NCBI RefSeq assembly: GCF_042651425.1
Contig: NZ_JBHSCW010000001.1
Location: forward strand, 758,134 to 822,133
Direction of reading: 5' to 3'
Length of the DNA: 64,000 bases
DNA from: Fodinicurvata halophila
GTDB taxonomy: Bacteria; Pseudomonadota; Alphaproteobacteria; Kiloniellales; DSM-21159
The notes under the pieces are model-generated. The model did no database searches. It saw only the letters and a program-made list of their open reading frames with translations, and was not told where the DNA came from. Below, one piece after another: positions 55,818-64,000 of this stretch; the first letter of the stretch is position 1, and each line of letters begins with the position of its first letter. The position numbers were made by a program, and so were the translations under genes.

Positions 55818-57044
55818 TCAGGCCAGCAGCTCGAGTCCTGCGCCGGCCGCGGCAGCGAGGATCACCACCAGCCAGGCCGGCAGCCGCCAGAAGGCCAGCA
55901 GGGTGAAGGCGCCCAGCACCAGGGCGAAGTCGCTGGGCGCACGCACGCCGCTGGTCCAGACCGGATGATAGAGCGCGGCCAGCAACAGGCCGACCACCGC
56001 CGCATTGACCCCCAGCAGCGCCCGGCGCATGGGCTGGACATGGCGCAGCTGCTCCCAGAAGGGCAGCACGCCGATCACCAGCAGGAACGAGGGCAGGAAG
56101 ATCGCCACCAGGCAGATGGCCGCCCCGAGCACGCCGTTGGGCACCGGCTCCATCACCGTGCCCAGATAGGCGGCGAAGGTGAACAGGGGTCCCGGCACGG
56201 CCTGGGCCGCCCCGTACCCGGCCAGGAAGCTGTCCTCGTCGATCCAGCCCGTCGGCACCACCTCGGCCTGCAGCAGGGGCAGGACCACATGGCCGCCCCC
56301 GAAGACCAGCGCGCCGGAGCGGTAGAAGCTGTCGAACAGCGCCAGGGTCTGGCCGGGGAACAGCCCGGCCAGCAACGGCAGGCCCGCCAGCAGCAGGAAG
56401 AAGACCCCCAGAGCCGCTATCGCCAGGCTGCGCGGCACGGTGATATCGAGCGGCGTGTAATCGCGCTCTTCCTCGCTCTTCAGGAACAGCCAGCCAATCA
56501 ACCCGCCCGCCAGGATCACCCCCACCTGGCCCAGGGGATGCGGCCAGACCACCAGCAGGATGGCCCCCGCCACGGCCAGAGTTAGGCGCTCCCGGTCCGG
56601 ACAGAGGCTGCGCCCCATGCCCCACACGGCATGCGCCACCACGGCCACGGCGGCAGCCTTCAGGCCGCGCAGGTAGTCGCCGTTCATGTCGCTGCCGAGC
56701 ACCAGGATCCCGTAGCCGAAGACCGTCAGCAAGAGGGCCGAAGGCAGGGTAAAGGCTGTCCAGGCCGCAAGGGCTCCCGGCAGGCCGGCGCGCGCCAGAC
56801 CGATGCTGAGCCCCACCTGGCTGCTGGCCGGCCCCGGCAGGAACTGGCAGAGCGCCACCAGGTCGCCGTAGCTCTTCTCGCTGAACCAGCCGCGCCGACT
56901 GACGAACGCCTCCCGGAAATATCCCAGATGCGCCACCGGCCCACCGAAGGACGTCAGACCGAGGCGCAGGAAGATCAGGAAGACCTCGAGCCAGCTGCCC
57001 TTCGTCCTCTCCGGTAGGGGGTGCGCATCCCCTCCAGCTGTCAT
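55818..57044 (-). CDS. chrA: Chromate transporter ChrA (long CHR family)
   Basis: A 408-residue membrane protein of two fused CHR halves: FLRLGLTSFGGPVAHLGYFR, CQFLPGPASSQVGLSIGLAR in the first, and GALVFGGGHVVLPLLQAEVV, GYGAAQAVPGPLFTFAAYLG in the second. Each half has several helices. The family exports chromate (or transports sulfate-like anions). Start ATG 57044 with AGGAAG before it; the same frame stays open for 700 further codons antisense to the TPR gene, an artefact. Convergent to the ETF-QO gene. Confidence 0.95.
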   Translation of the reverse strand: MTAGGDAHPLPERTKGSWLEVFLIFLRLGLTSFGGPVAHLGYFREAFVSRRGWFSEKSYGDLVALCQFLPGPASSQVGLSIGLARAGLPGALAAWTAFTLPSALLLTVFGYGILVLGSDMNGDYLRGLKAAAVAVVAHAVWGMGRSLCPDRERLTLAVAGAILLVVWPHPLGQVGVILAGGLIGWLFLKSEEERDYTPLDITVPRSLAIAALGVFFLLLAGLPLLAGLFPGQTLALFDSFYRSGALVFGGGHVVLPLLQAEVVPTGWIDEDSFLAGYGAAQAVPGPLFTFAAYLGTVMEPVPNGVLGAAICLVAIFLPSFLLVIGVLPFWEQLRHVQPMRRALLGVNAAVVGLLLAALYHPVWTSGVRAPSDFALVLGAFTLLAFWRLPAWLVVILAAAAGAGLELLA

Positions 57045-57257
57045 GCCTCTTCCTCCCTCTCGTACCACCTTTCTTCTAAACCAGGCCCTGTGCCGAAACC
57101 AGCGCCCTCCATCCTGCATCGCGCCGGACGCCGTGCGGCATGGCTCCAACCTTGAAGGAACGTTGAGGCAACTGCAGTTCTGGCATAGATTCAGCTTTCC
57201 GGGCTTCGACACACCCGACCGATTCCATCGGGCCCTATCATGCATTAGGTTGTCTTC

Positions 57258-59060
57258 ATGACTGAACGCCTCCGCCTCTCCGCTCTTCTGCTCGCTTTCC
57301 TGGCCACGGCCTTCCTGGCATTCGCTGGCGATGGAAACGACAGTCACGCCCAGGCTTCCGGGATCTCTGCCGGAACCGATGGCAGCCTTTCCGCCAACGC
57401 CTCCGGCCAGGGCTCGGCGGGCAGCGGGCTCGAACTGCCGAGCCACAAGTCGAAGTACGGCCAGTACCTGGCCGCGCTTGTCGCGGAGGGCGAACAGGAC
57501 CTGTCCAGCGCCGCGGACTTCATGCAGAACGTGCTGGCCCAGGAACCCGACAACGACGAGATCCTCGTCCACACCTTCATCCTCCAGGCCACCGAAGGCC
57601 GTTTCGAAACGGCCGTGGAGCTGGCGCAGCGCATGGAAGAGCGCGGCATCGTCCAGCCCATCGGACAACTGGCCCTGGCCACCCAGGCGCTGATCGAGGA
57701 CGATCCGCAGCGCGCCGAGACCCACATCGCAAAGCAGCCGAAGCAGGGCATCAACAGCGTGTCGAACCCTTTCCTGCTGGCCTGGGTCGAAGCGGCGCGC
57801 GACGACAAGGACGCGGCCCTGGACCAGCTGAAAACGCTGGAGGAGAACACCAGCCTGACCCCGTTGCTGGAACTGCACCGCCTGCTGCTTCACGACTGGT
57901 TCGATGACGAGCAGGGTGCCGAGGCCGCCGTCGAGACCCTGCTGGAGGGCTCGCAGGAACTGTCGTTGCGCATTATCCGGGTGGTCGGCAACTACCTGGA
58001 GCGCCATGGCGAGAGGGAGCGCGCGCTGGAGCTCTACGAAGAGCAGCGTGCCCTGGATCCGGAAAGCCTCGTGATTGCGGACATGATCCAGCGCCTGGAG
58101 GAAGGCGAGGAACCGCCGGCCCTGGTGAGCAGTCCACGCCAGGGGTATGCCCAGGCCCTGTTCGACATTGCCAGCGTCCTGGGCCAGGAGAACCTGGTCC
58201 AGTACGCCATCATCCATGCGCACTTCGCGCTGGCCGTGGAACCCGACCTGACCCTGACGCGCGTGTTGATCGGCGAGATGCTGCAACAGGCGGGACGCTC
58301 GCGCACGGCCATCGACGTCTACCGCAACATGCCCGAGGATTCTCCCTTCGCCTGGTCCACGCGCCTGCGCATCGCCGAGGAGCTCTACAACACGGATCGG
58401 CTGGAGGAGGCCCTGAGCGAACTCGAGGAACTGGCCGAAACACGCCCCGGCCGCTTCGAGCCCCACTACCGCATGGGCAATCTCTACCGCATGGAGGAGC
58501 GCTTCGAGGATGCGGCCGAGGCCTATGACCGGGCTATCAAACGCCTGGGGGATCCCCGTCCGCGGCATTGGAGCATCTACTATTTCCGCGGCATCGCCTT
58601 TGAACGCATCGACCGGTGGCCCCAGGCCGAGGCCGATTTCCTGAAGGCGCTCGACCTGCAGCCGGAACAGCCGTATGTCATGAACTACCTCGCCTATTCC
58701 TGGGTCGAGCAGAAGCGCAATTATGAACAGGCCGAGGAAATGCTGCTCCAGGCCGTGGAGATGCAGCCCGAGGACGGGCACATCGTCGATTCGCTGGGCT
58801 GGGTCTACTACCGCCTCGGGCGTTTCGAGGAGGCGGTCGAACAACTTGAGAAGGCCGTGGAACTGCGCCCCCAGGATCCGGTCATCAACGATCATCTGGG
58901 CGATGCCTACTGGCAGGTCGGGCGCACGCGCGAGGCCCGCATTCAGTGGAGTCGCGCGCTCAGCCTCGAGCCCGAGGAGGATGAGATCCCGAAGATCGAG
59001 CGCAAGCTGGAGGAAGGCCTGCCCGAGGATGAGGAGCGCGAGGAAGGCCAGCCGATCTGA
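57258..59060 (+). CDS. Exported TPR-repeat protein
   Basis: A 600-residue protein with an N-terminal signal (LRLSALLLAFLATAFLAFAG) and many tetratricopeptide units, clearest after residue 370: FEPHYRMGNLYRMEERFEDA, YYFRGIAFERIDRWPQAEAD, YVMNYLAYSWVEQKRNYEQA and VDSLGWVYYRLGRFEEAVEQ. Such proteins precede ispE in many alphaproteobacteria. A scaffold role in the periplasm or outer membrane is likely; no enzyme motif. The acidic C-terminus ends EGLPEDEEREEG. ispE follows after 22 nt. Confidence 0.9.
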   Translation: MTERLRLSALLLAFLATAFLAFAGDGNDSHAQASGISAGTDGSLSANASGQGSAGSGLELPSHKSKYGQYLAALVAEGEQDLSSAADFMQNVLAQEPDNDEILVHTFILQATEGRFETAVELAQRMEERGIVQPIGQLALATQALIEDDPQRAETHIAKQPKQGINSVSNPFLLAWVEAARDDKDAALDQLKTLEENTSLTPLLELHRLLLHDWFDDEQGAEAAVETLLEGSQELSLRIIRVVGNYLERHGERERALELYEEQRALDPESLVIADMIQRLEEGEEPPALVSSPRQGYAQALFDIASVLGQENLVQYAIIHAHFALAVEPDLTLTRVLIGEMLQQAGRSRTAIDVYRNMPEDSPFAWSTRLRIAEELYNTDRLEEALSELEELAETRPGRFEPHYRMGNLYRMEERFEDAAEAYDRAIKRLGDPRPRHWSIYYFRGIAFERIDRWPQAEADFLKALDLQPEQPYVMNYLAYSWVEQKRNYEQAEEMLLQAVEMQPEDGHIVDSLGWVYYRLGRFEEAVEQLEKAVELRPQDPVINDHLGDAYWQVGRTREARIQWSRALSLEPEEDEIPKIERKLEEGLPEDEEREEGQPI

Positions 59061-59082
59061 CGGACCGCGCGCAAGCTGGACC

Positions 59083-59964
59083 ATGACCGCCTCCGCCGAG
59101 TCCCTCCTGCGGCCAACGCAGGTGGTCCGCGAGACCGCGCCGGCCAAGGTCAACCTGTGGCTGGAGATCACCGGCAGGCGCGCCGACGGCTATCACCTTC
59201 TGGACAGCCTCGTGGTCTTCGCCGACGCCGCCGACACGCTGGAGGCACGGGCGGCCGAGAGCTTCTCCCTGGACATCACCGGGCCGTTCGCTCCGACCCT
59301 CCGGGGGGAGCCGCGTGAGGCGAACCTGGTCAGCCGTGCTGTCGAGGCCTTTTGCCGGGTCACCGGCCGGACTCCCGCCTTGTCCATCACCCTCACCAAG
59401 ACCCTGCCCGTGGCTGCCGGCCTGGGCGGCGGCTCGGCCGACGCCGCAGCGACCTTGCGCCTGCTGGAACGACTGCAGGGCACGCGCCTGCCGGAGAGTA
59501 TACGCCGGAACCTGGCCCTGGAGCTGGGCGCCGACGTGCCGGCCTGTCTGGAAAATCGACCGCTGCACATGACCGGCATCGGCGAGCAGCTGGCACTCCT
59601 GCCCGACCTGCCCGACCTGCAGATGCTGCTGGTCAATCCGGGCGTGCCCGTCTCCACCGGAGCCATCTTTCGCCTGCTCGCCCCACCCTGGTCCGAGGCC
59701 CCGGAGCACCCGCCAGGTAGTGGCGACGCGGACACCCTTCTCGAAGTGCTGAGCAAACGCCGCAACGATCTGGAAGCACCCGCCTGCACCCTGGCTCCGG
59801 AGATCGCCCAAACGCTGGGGGCCCTGCGTCGTACCGAAGGCTGCGCCCTGGCCCGCATGAGCGGCAGCGGCGCCACCTGCTTCGCTATCTACCGCAACCA
59901 CGGGGAACGCGCGCAGGCAGCCGAGGCTCTCAGGCAGCGGTACCCGAACTGGTGGATCGCCTGA
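59083..59964 (+). CDS. ispE: 4-diphosphocytidyl-2-C-methyl-D-erythritol kinase
   Basis: GHMP kinase of the MEP isoprenoid route. 293 residues with AKVNLWLEITGRRADGYHLL at the start, ATP loop PVAAGLGGGSADAAATLRLL, and C-terminal MSGSGATCFAIY. ATG 59083 (MTASAESLLRPTQ) follows the TPR stop by 22 nt. Ends 1 nt before the convergent MocR stop. Confidence 0.96.
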   Translation: MTASAESLLRPTQVVRETAPAKVNLWLEITGRRADGYHLLDSLVVFADAADTLEARAAESFSLDITGPFAPTLRGEPREANLVSRAVEAFCRVTGRTPALSITLTKTLPVAAGLGGGSADAAATLRLLERLQGTRLPESIRRNLALELGADVPACLENRPLHMTGIGEQLALLPDLPDLQMLLVNPGVPVSTGAIFRLLAPPWSEAPEHPPGSGDADTLLEVLSKRRNDLEAPACTLAPEIAQTLGALRRTEGCALARMSGSGATCFAIYRNHGERAQAAEALRQRYPNWWIA

Positions 59965-59965
59965 A

Positions 59966-61522
59966 CTAACCCGCGGCACGGGACTCGCTTCGAGAGTCCC
60001 CGAGCGCGCCGGCCAGCGTACGCACAGCCCAGGGCATCTCCGAACGCGCTGTGGCCGCGAATCCCAGCAGCAGGCCCTGTTGCCGCGCCCGGCGCGCCGG
60101 GTCCAGGCAATAGGCGCTCAGGGCCTGCACCATCAGGCCCCCTGTCCGGGCCCGTTCCGCCACCGCCCGGTCACCGCCATCCCGCGTGTCCCGTTCGGGC
60201 AGGCGTGCCAGCAGGTGCAGCCCAGCCTCCAGGCCTTCGAGCCGGACGTCCTCCGGCAAGTGCTCGGCGCAAAGCGCCCGCAGGCAGGCCTGGCGCTTCG
60301 CGTAGATCAGGCGCATGCGTCGCACGTGCGCGGCGAAGTGTCCTTCCTTCATGAAGGCGGCCAGCACCGGCTGCATGGCCAGGGGCGGATGGTCCTCGAT
60401 GGCGTGGCGCAGCCGGCGCAGGGGCTCCGCCAGGGCCGGCGGCACCACCAGGTAGCCCATGCGAATGCCCGAGAAGAGCACCTTGGAGAAGCTGCCGATA
60501 TAGAGCACTCGCTCAGCACCCTCGCTCAGGCTCTGCATGGGCGCCAGCGGCCGGCCGGCATAGCGGTACTCACTGTCATAGTCGTCTTCGACGATCCAGC
60601 CGCCCGTGGCCCTCGCCCAGCGCAGCAGCTCCAGTCGCCGGGCCAGGGAGAGGATGGCCCCCGTCGGGAACTGCCGCGCCGGCGCAACCACGGCCAGGCG
60701 CGCCTGGGGGCCGGCCAGCGCCTCTTCGACCGCGAAGCCGTCCCGGTCCACCGATACCGGACAGGGCTCGGCGCCGGCGGCCATCAGCGGCGCCCGGAAG
60801 CCGCTGTAGCCCGGGTCCTCGATCCACACTCGATCTCCCGGGTCCAGCAACAGGCGGCAGACCCAGGTCAGCGCCTGCTGCGAACCGCTGGTGATGAAGA
60901 TCTGCTCCGGGGAAACGGTGAGCGAGCGCACGGCCCCCAGATAGTCGGCGATGGCCTGACGCAGTTCGGGCAGGCCGGCCGGATCCCCCTGCTTCAGCAG
61001 CAAAGGATCGGGCGCGCGCCAGAACCGCCCGGCCAGGCGCCCCCAGACGTCGAAGGGGAAATAGCGTCCGTCCGGCGCACCCACGGAGAAGGGCGCGAAG
61101 GCCGACAGGCCCGTGGAACGCTGCTGGCCGGTGCGAGCGAGAATGGCCTGGGCTCGAGCTCCGAGTTCCGCCGCTGTCTCAACCCCCGTGTCCTGCAGCG
61201 CGGCCGCTGGAGCGTGCCCGCGGCTGCCATGGGGCTGCAGATCCTCGGGCAGGACCCGGCTGACGTAGGATCCGGCGCCCACCCTGCCGACGATGTAGCC
61301 CTCGGCGGTCAACTGCTCATAGGCGCTCAGCACGGTGTTGCGCGAACAGCCCGTCTCCTCGGCCAGCAGGCGGCTGGACGGCAGGCGCGTGTCGGCCGCC
61401 AGGCGACCGTCCAGCACCGCCTGGCGCAGTTGGCTGTAGAGCTGCTGGTGCAGTGGCGGCGCCCCCGGTGAACGCTCCAGCGGCAGGGAGATCAGGCTGG
61501 CCCGCGAGGCCTTGCGCGACAT
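59966..61522 (-). CDS. MocR-type regulator: GntR HTH fused to aminotransferase domain
   Basis: A 518-residue PLP-dependent regulator. N-terminal GntR wHTH (LHQQLYSQLRQAVLDGRLAA, RLPSSRLLAEETGCSRNTVL), linker, then a fold-type I aminotransferase domain with GDPAGLPELRQAIADYLG, DPGYSGF, IVEDDYDSEYRY and the PLP lysine in YIGSFSKVLFSGIRMGY. MocR proteins such as PdxR and TauR control a divergent target gene; here that is the FMN-binding protein at 61642. Confidence 0.93.
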   Translation of the reverse strand: MSRKASRASLISLPLERSPGAPPLHQQLYSQLRQAVLDGRLAADTRLPSSRLLAEETGCSRNTVLSAYEQLTAEGYIVGRVGAGSYVSRVLPEDLQPHGSRGHAPAAALQDTGVETAAELGARAQAILARTGQQRSTGLSAFAPFSVGAPDGRYFPFDVWGRLAGRFWRAPDPLLLKQGDPAGLPELRQAIADYLGAVRSLTVSPEQIFITSGSQQALTWVCRLLLDPGDRVWIEDPGYSGFRAPLMAAGAEPCPVSVDRDGFAVEEALAGPQARLAVVAPARQFPTGAILSLARRLELLRWARATGGWIVEDDYDSEYRYAGRPLAPMQSLSEGAERVLYIGSFSKVLFSGIRMGYLVVPPALAEPLRRLRHAIEDHPPLAMQPVLAAFMKEGHFAAHVRRMRLIYAKRQACLRALCAEHLPEDVRLEGLEAGLHLLARLPERDTRDGGDRAVAERARTGGLMVQALSAYCLDPARRARQQGLLLGFAATARSEMPWAVRTLAGALGDSRSESRAAG

Positions 61523-61545
61523 GGCAGCGACATCTCCTATCGAAG

Positions 61546-61574
61546 TGGTCCCAATTGTTTTCCGATTATGGACC
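61546..61574. promoter_or_regulatory. Candidate MocR binding repeats
   Basis: TGGTCC (61546-61551) and TGGACC (61569-61574), direct TGGWCC repeats, 23 bp apart (about two helix turns), in the gap between MocR and its divergent neighbour. MocR proteins often bind direct repeats. Confidence 0.45.
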
Positions 61575-61641
61575 TTTCAGACAAGCCACTCCAGCGGCAT
61601 TCTGCGTTCCGCTTCCTCGATCATTCGCGAAGAGTCCGTTC

Positions 61642-62325
61642 ATGCCCGACACCCTCACACCCTCCGCCGCCTCCGGCCACGTCCAGGTCACCGATCGCAC
61701 GCGCCTGCGCCGGGCGAACAAGCGTGCCGTCACCGAGCGCGAGGCGGTCTATCGCGTCCTCGACGCCGGCCTGGAATGCCATGTTGGCTATGTCATCGAC
61801 GGCCAGCCCTATGTCACGCCCACGGCCTACGTGCGCCTGGGCGACCGGGTCTACTGGCACGGCTCCTCGGCCAGCCGCATGCTGAAGCAGCTGAAGAAGG
61901 GCGTCTCCGTCTGTTTCACGGTCAGCTTCCTGGACGGTGTGGTCTTCGCGCGCTCGGGCTTTCACAGCTCCTTCAACTACCGCTCGGTGATGGCCTACGG
62001 CACTGCCGAGCTGGTCAAGGACGAAGCCGAGAAGACCGCGGTGCTGGAAAGCTTCGTCGACCGCATAACGCCCGGCCGCTGGGCCGACCTGCGCCCGGTC
62101 ACCTCCCAGGAACTCAAGGCCACCAGCCTGCTCTCCCTCAAGCTGGAGGAGGTCGCCTGCAAGATCCGCGATGGCGGCCCGATCGACGACGAGGAGGATT
62201 ACGAGCTGGACATCTGGGCCGGCGTCGTCCCCATCACCCGCGAGATCGGCCAGCCCGAGCCCGACAGCCAGCTGAAGGAGGGTGTCGCCACACCGGAGTA
62301 TGTGCGGAAGATCCGGCTGGGGTGA
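61642..62325 (+). CDS. Pyridoxamine 5'-phosphate oxidase-like FMN-binding protein
   Basis: A 227-residue split-barrel flavin protein (Pyridox_ox_2 type): VYRVLDAGLECHVGYVIDGQ, PYVTPTAYVRLGDRVYWHGS, CFTVSFLDGVVFARSGFHSS, NYRSVMAYGTAELV. It is not PdxH itself: the residues of the classical PNP oxidase active site are not evident. Likely target of the divergent MocR regulator. Start ATG 61642. Convergent to the reductase gene downstream. Confidence 0.85.
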   Translation: MPDTLTPSAASGHVQVTDRTRLRRANKRAVTEREAVYRVLDAGLECHVGYVIDGQPYVTPTAYVRLGDRVYWHGSSASRMLKQLKKGVSVCFTVSFLDGVVFARSGFHSSFNYRSVMAYGTAELVKDEAEKTAVLESFVDRITPGRWADLRPVTSQELKATSLLSLKLEEVACKIRDGGPIDDEEDYELDIWAGVVPITREIGQPEPDSQLKEGVATPEYVRKIRLG

Positions 62326-62349
62326 CGCCTGGCTTGGCCTTGACTCCGC

Positions 62350-63315
62350 TTACAGCGAGGCCATGGTCTCCCGCATGCGCCGGCGCATGGCCTCGTCCGG
62401 CAGCGCGCCGTAGCCCGCCTGCATGTTGTCCATAAGGTGCTCCGGATCGCTGGTGGCGGGAATCACCACCGTGACCGCCGGGTGGCTCAGCACATACTTC
62501 AGCGCGAACTGGGCCCAGGAGGTGCAGTCGAACTCCGCCGCATAGCCCGGCAGCGGTTCGTTCCGGACCTGCTGGAAGAAGCGGCCGTCGTTGAAGGCGC
62601 GGTTGACGATCACGGCGATGCCGCGATCGGCGGCCAGCGGCAACAGGCGCTCTTCGGCCTCCGGCGTCATGACCGAATAGTTGAACTGGACGAAGTCCAT
62701 GTCCTTGCTCTTCATTTCCTGCTCCAGCTGCTCGAAGGCGCTGGTGCGAAAGTGCGTGAGGCCGATATAGCGCAGACGCCCCTCGCCTCGCATGGTTCTG
62801 AGCAGCCTCCACTGGGTTTCCAGGCCAATGAAGTTGTGGATCTGCATCAGGTCGATGGGCTCGCCGAGCAGCTCGGCCGATTGCGCTATCTGTTCGAGGC
62901 CGGCCTCCTTTTTCCGACTGCGCACCTTGGTGGCCATGAACAACTGGTCGCGCACTCCGGTTTCTCGCGCAAGCCGGCCGATGTTGGCCTCGGCGTTGCC
63001 GTAGCTGGGCGAGGTGTCCAGCACTGTGCCGCCCAGCTCCACGAAGCTCTCCATAACCCTGCGCAAGGCGTCCATTTTAGTCGCCTCCCGCCCCTCGAAC
63101 GCGCCGGAGGAGCCCAGGCCCATGACCGGAAGCAGCTCGTTCGTGCCCGGGATGGGACGCTTGCGAATGGCCTCGCCTTCGCGGCCACCGGCCTCCTCCG
63201 CGGCCAAGGCCAGCGACCCGGGCAGGAGCGACCACCCCGCCACAGCCGCCCCCATCCCCAGCACACGGCGGCGGCTGTGACTGTAGCCTCCACTCTCCGC
63301 AAAATCATGTCCCAT
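62350..63315 (-). CDS. Aldo/keto reductase with Tat signal
   Basis: A 321-residue AKR. The N-terminus has a twin-arginine signal (SHSRRRVLGMGAAVAGWSLL) and a hydrophobic region, implying export of a folded protein. The AKR tetrad is present: Asp in VLDTSPSYGNAEANIG, Tyr in the same segment, Lys in MATKVRSRK, and His in LMQIHNFIG. Cofactor loop IPATSDPEHLMDN resembles NADPH-binding members. An exported AKR that uses a nicotinamide cofactor is odd, see findings. Substrate unknown. Confidence 0.88.
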   Translation of the reverse strand: MGHDFAESGGYSHSRRRVLGMGAAVAGWSLLPGSLALAAEEAGGREGEAIRKRPIPGTNELLPVMGLGSSGAFEGREATKMDALRRVMESFVELGGTVLDTSPSYGNAEANIGRLARETGVRDQLFMATKVRSRKKEAGLEQIAQSAELLGEPIDLMQIHNFIGLETQWRLLRTMRGEGRLRYIGLTHFRTSAFEQLEQEMKSKDMDFVQFNYSVMTPEAEERLLPLAADRGIAVIVNRAFNDGRFFQQVRNEPLPGYAAEFDCTSWAQFALKYVLSHPAVTVVIPATSDPEHLMDNMQAGYGALPDEAMRRRMRETMASL

Positions 63316-63736
63316 GACGACCCCTCCCTTCGGATGCAGTTATGGCACGCCATTCAGGTTCCTGAGCGACCCCGAATGCGTTCAGACTACAGCGAGAAAA
63401 GCAGCGGCAAAAGCGGAGCCGGCTAAGCCTGGAAGCTTGAAGTCGCTAAAGAGGCATCCCAATCCCAATGATCAAGTGAAAGGCGTGCCCAAACATCGAT
63501 CCAGTTTCGAATAAGAAATTAGAGCACATAAGTATTTGATATTGAATTACTTATTAAAAATAAGAGCTAAAGTCACTCAGATGAAGGCACGGAAAGGTAA
63601 CGCGCAGAAACGCCCTGACCCCTGTCAAAAGGCTGTCGAAAGCCTTGGGTTGACACTTCTTTTTTCACGAAGTTAGGTTTTTACGCAAATAAGTGAAAAA
63701 TTGTAATTTACAGGCTTCCGTGAAAGCGGGGGACTC
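63316..63736. other. AT-rich leader of the last gene
   Basis: 421 bases, AT-rich from about 63500. Contains CTTATT-AAA-AATAAG near 63550, TTTTTCAC (63661-63668)/GTGAAAAA (63693-63700) as an inverted repeat, hairpin AAGGCT-GTCGAA-AGCCTT (63629-63646) and TTGACA at 63650-63655 as a possible -35 with a poor -10. GCGGGGG before the ATG is the ribosome site. Confidence 0.5.
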
Positions 63737-64000
63737 ATGTCCGGCAAGAAGCAGGAGATGCGCAACAGTGGGAGGCGCAGCTGCTTCCCTGCACTTAAGG
63801 CGACTCTGGTGGTGACGACGGCCCTGATACTCCCCGCCTCCACCACCTTGGCACAGGAAGGTGCGACAGGCGGGCCCAAGTGGTCGGGCTGGCTGGAGAT
63901 GGGGGGCAAGATCGGGACCGAGCGCTCGCTGGGGCAGTTCGACATCTACGCCCCGGCCTGGCAGGACGAACGCTCGCTGGCGCTGATCAACCTGCGCATG
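63737..64000 (+). CDS. Exported protein, possible inverse autotransporter/outer-membrane barrel (3' partial)
   Basis: ATG 63737 with GCGGGGGACTC upstream opens 88 codons to the window edge. The first 45 residues look like a long signal sequence (FPALKATLVVTTALILPAS, ending TTLAQEG). Then WSGWLEMGGKIGTERSLGQF and DIYAPAWQDERSLALINLRM, which resembles the start of the inverse-autotransporter beta-domain (G.D.F.P..Q.....L...R). The upstream region is AT-rich. The rest is outside the window, so the family call is tentative. Confidence 0.7.
   Translation, partial: MSGKKQEMRNSGRRSCFPALKATLVVTTALILPASTTLAQEGATGGPKWSGWLEMGGKIGTERSLGQFDIYAPAWQDERSLALINLRM

Noticed and set aside
57045..59171. Extension of the chrA frame through the TPR gene
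   Set aside because: Homology to CHR begins at 57044 with a good ribosome site; upstream part is antisense to the TPR gene.

Overview
The window reads as ordinary chromosome from a high-GC alphaproteobacterium, most likely a Rhodospirillales-type, salt-tolerant, polyester-storing heterotroph. That placement is inference. It rests on CcrM next to rnhB, the split ATP synthase cluster (I-B-E-b'-b without the F1 genes), the mutY/DUF721/dsbA/smc neighbourhood, an LsrB/VtlR-type regulator behind trxB, PhaR, DUF4170, two PraR-type regulators, and an NhaC antiporter. I see no rRNA operon, IS transposase, CRISPR array or intact prophage.

Layout. 1-3.5 kb: the end of a tachylectin-like protein, folE and apaG (minus), tRNA-Gly(CCC), and a dipeptide epimerase. 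3.6-11 kb: carB, greA, an Lrp regulator, a PraR-like regulator, trxB and lsrB. 11.0-11.3 kb: a gene-free stretch that folds into serial hairpins and ends in a strong terminator, a candidate small RNA. 11.4-16.8 kb: DNA maintenance genes (radical-SAM repair-type protein behind a perfect alphaproteobacterial SOS box, rnhB, ccrM, mutY, DciA-like DUF721). 16.9-25.2 kb: dsbA, smc, the Fo part of ATP synthase, argG. 25.2-27.6 kb: a more AT-rich insert with a relic of gshA, a BRCT-domain gene and a frameshifted SDR. 27.6-33.7 kb: gshA, rsmE, ubiA, an ETF-beta lysine methyltransferase homologue, DUF4170, ubiD. 33.7-39.2 kb: nhaC, a methyltransferase, gloB, a GAF histidine kinase, a cupin. 39.2-43.7 kb: the polyhydroxybutyrate cluster (phaB, phaA, phaC with its upstream partner, divergent phaR). 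43.8-53.9 kb: a PAS-GGDEF-EAL protein, a second PraR-like regulator, hisI with a COG0523 metallochaperone GTPase, two small sugar-transfer genes, moaB, slt, udg. 54-64 kb: ETF-ubiquinone oxidoreductase, chrA, a TPR protein, ispE, a MocR regulator with a divergent FMN-binding protein, a Tat-exported aldo/keto reductase, and the start of a putative inverse-autotransporter-type outer-membrane protein.

How the genes work together. Several groups share a purpose: redox and glutathione (trxB, lsrB, gshA, gloB); ubiquinone and electron entry (ubiA, ubiD, ETF-QO, ETF methyltransferase); PHB storage (phaR, phaC, phaA, phaB); genome upkeep (rnhB, ccrM, mutY, smc, udg, the SOS-linked radical SAM protein).

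The observations I rate highest are: the CCC-loop hairpin RNA candidate at 11.0-11.3 kb; a single-base frameshift at 42541 that splits what looks like one continuous coiled-coil-PhaC protein; the gshA relic flanking the AT-rich BRCT insert; the SOS box with a Shine-Dalgarno-covering hairpin before the radical SAM gene; three GANTC methylation sites in the ccrM leader; and perfect palindromes before ubiD and between udg and ETF-QO.
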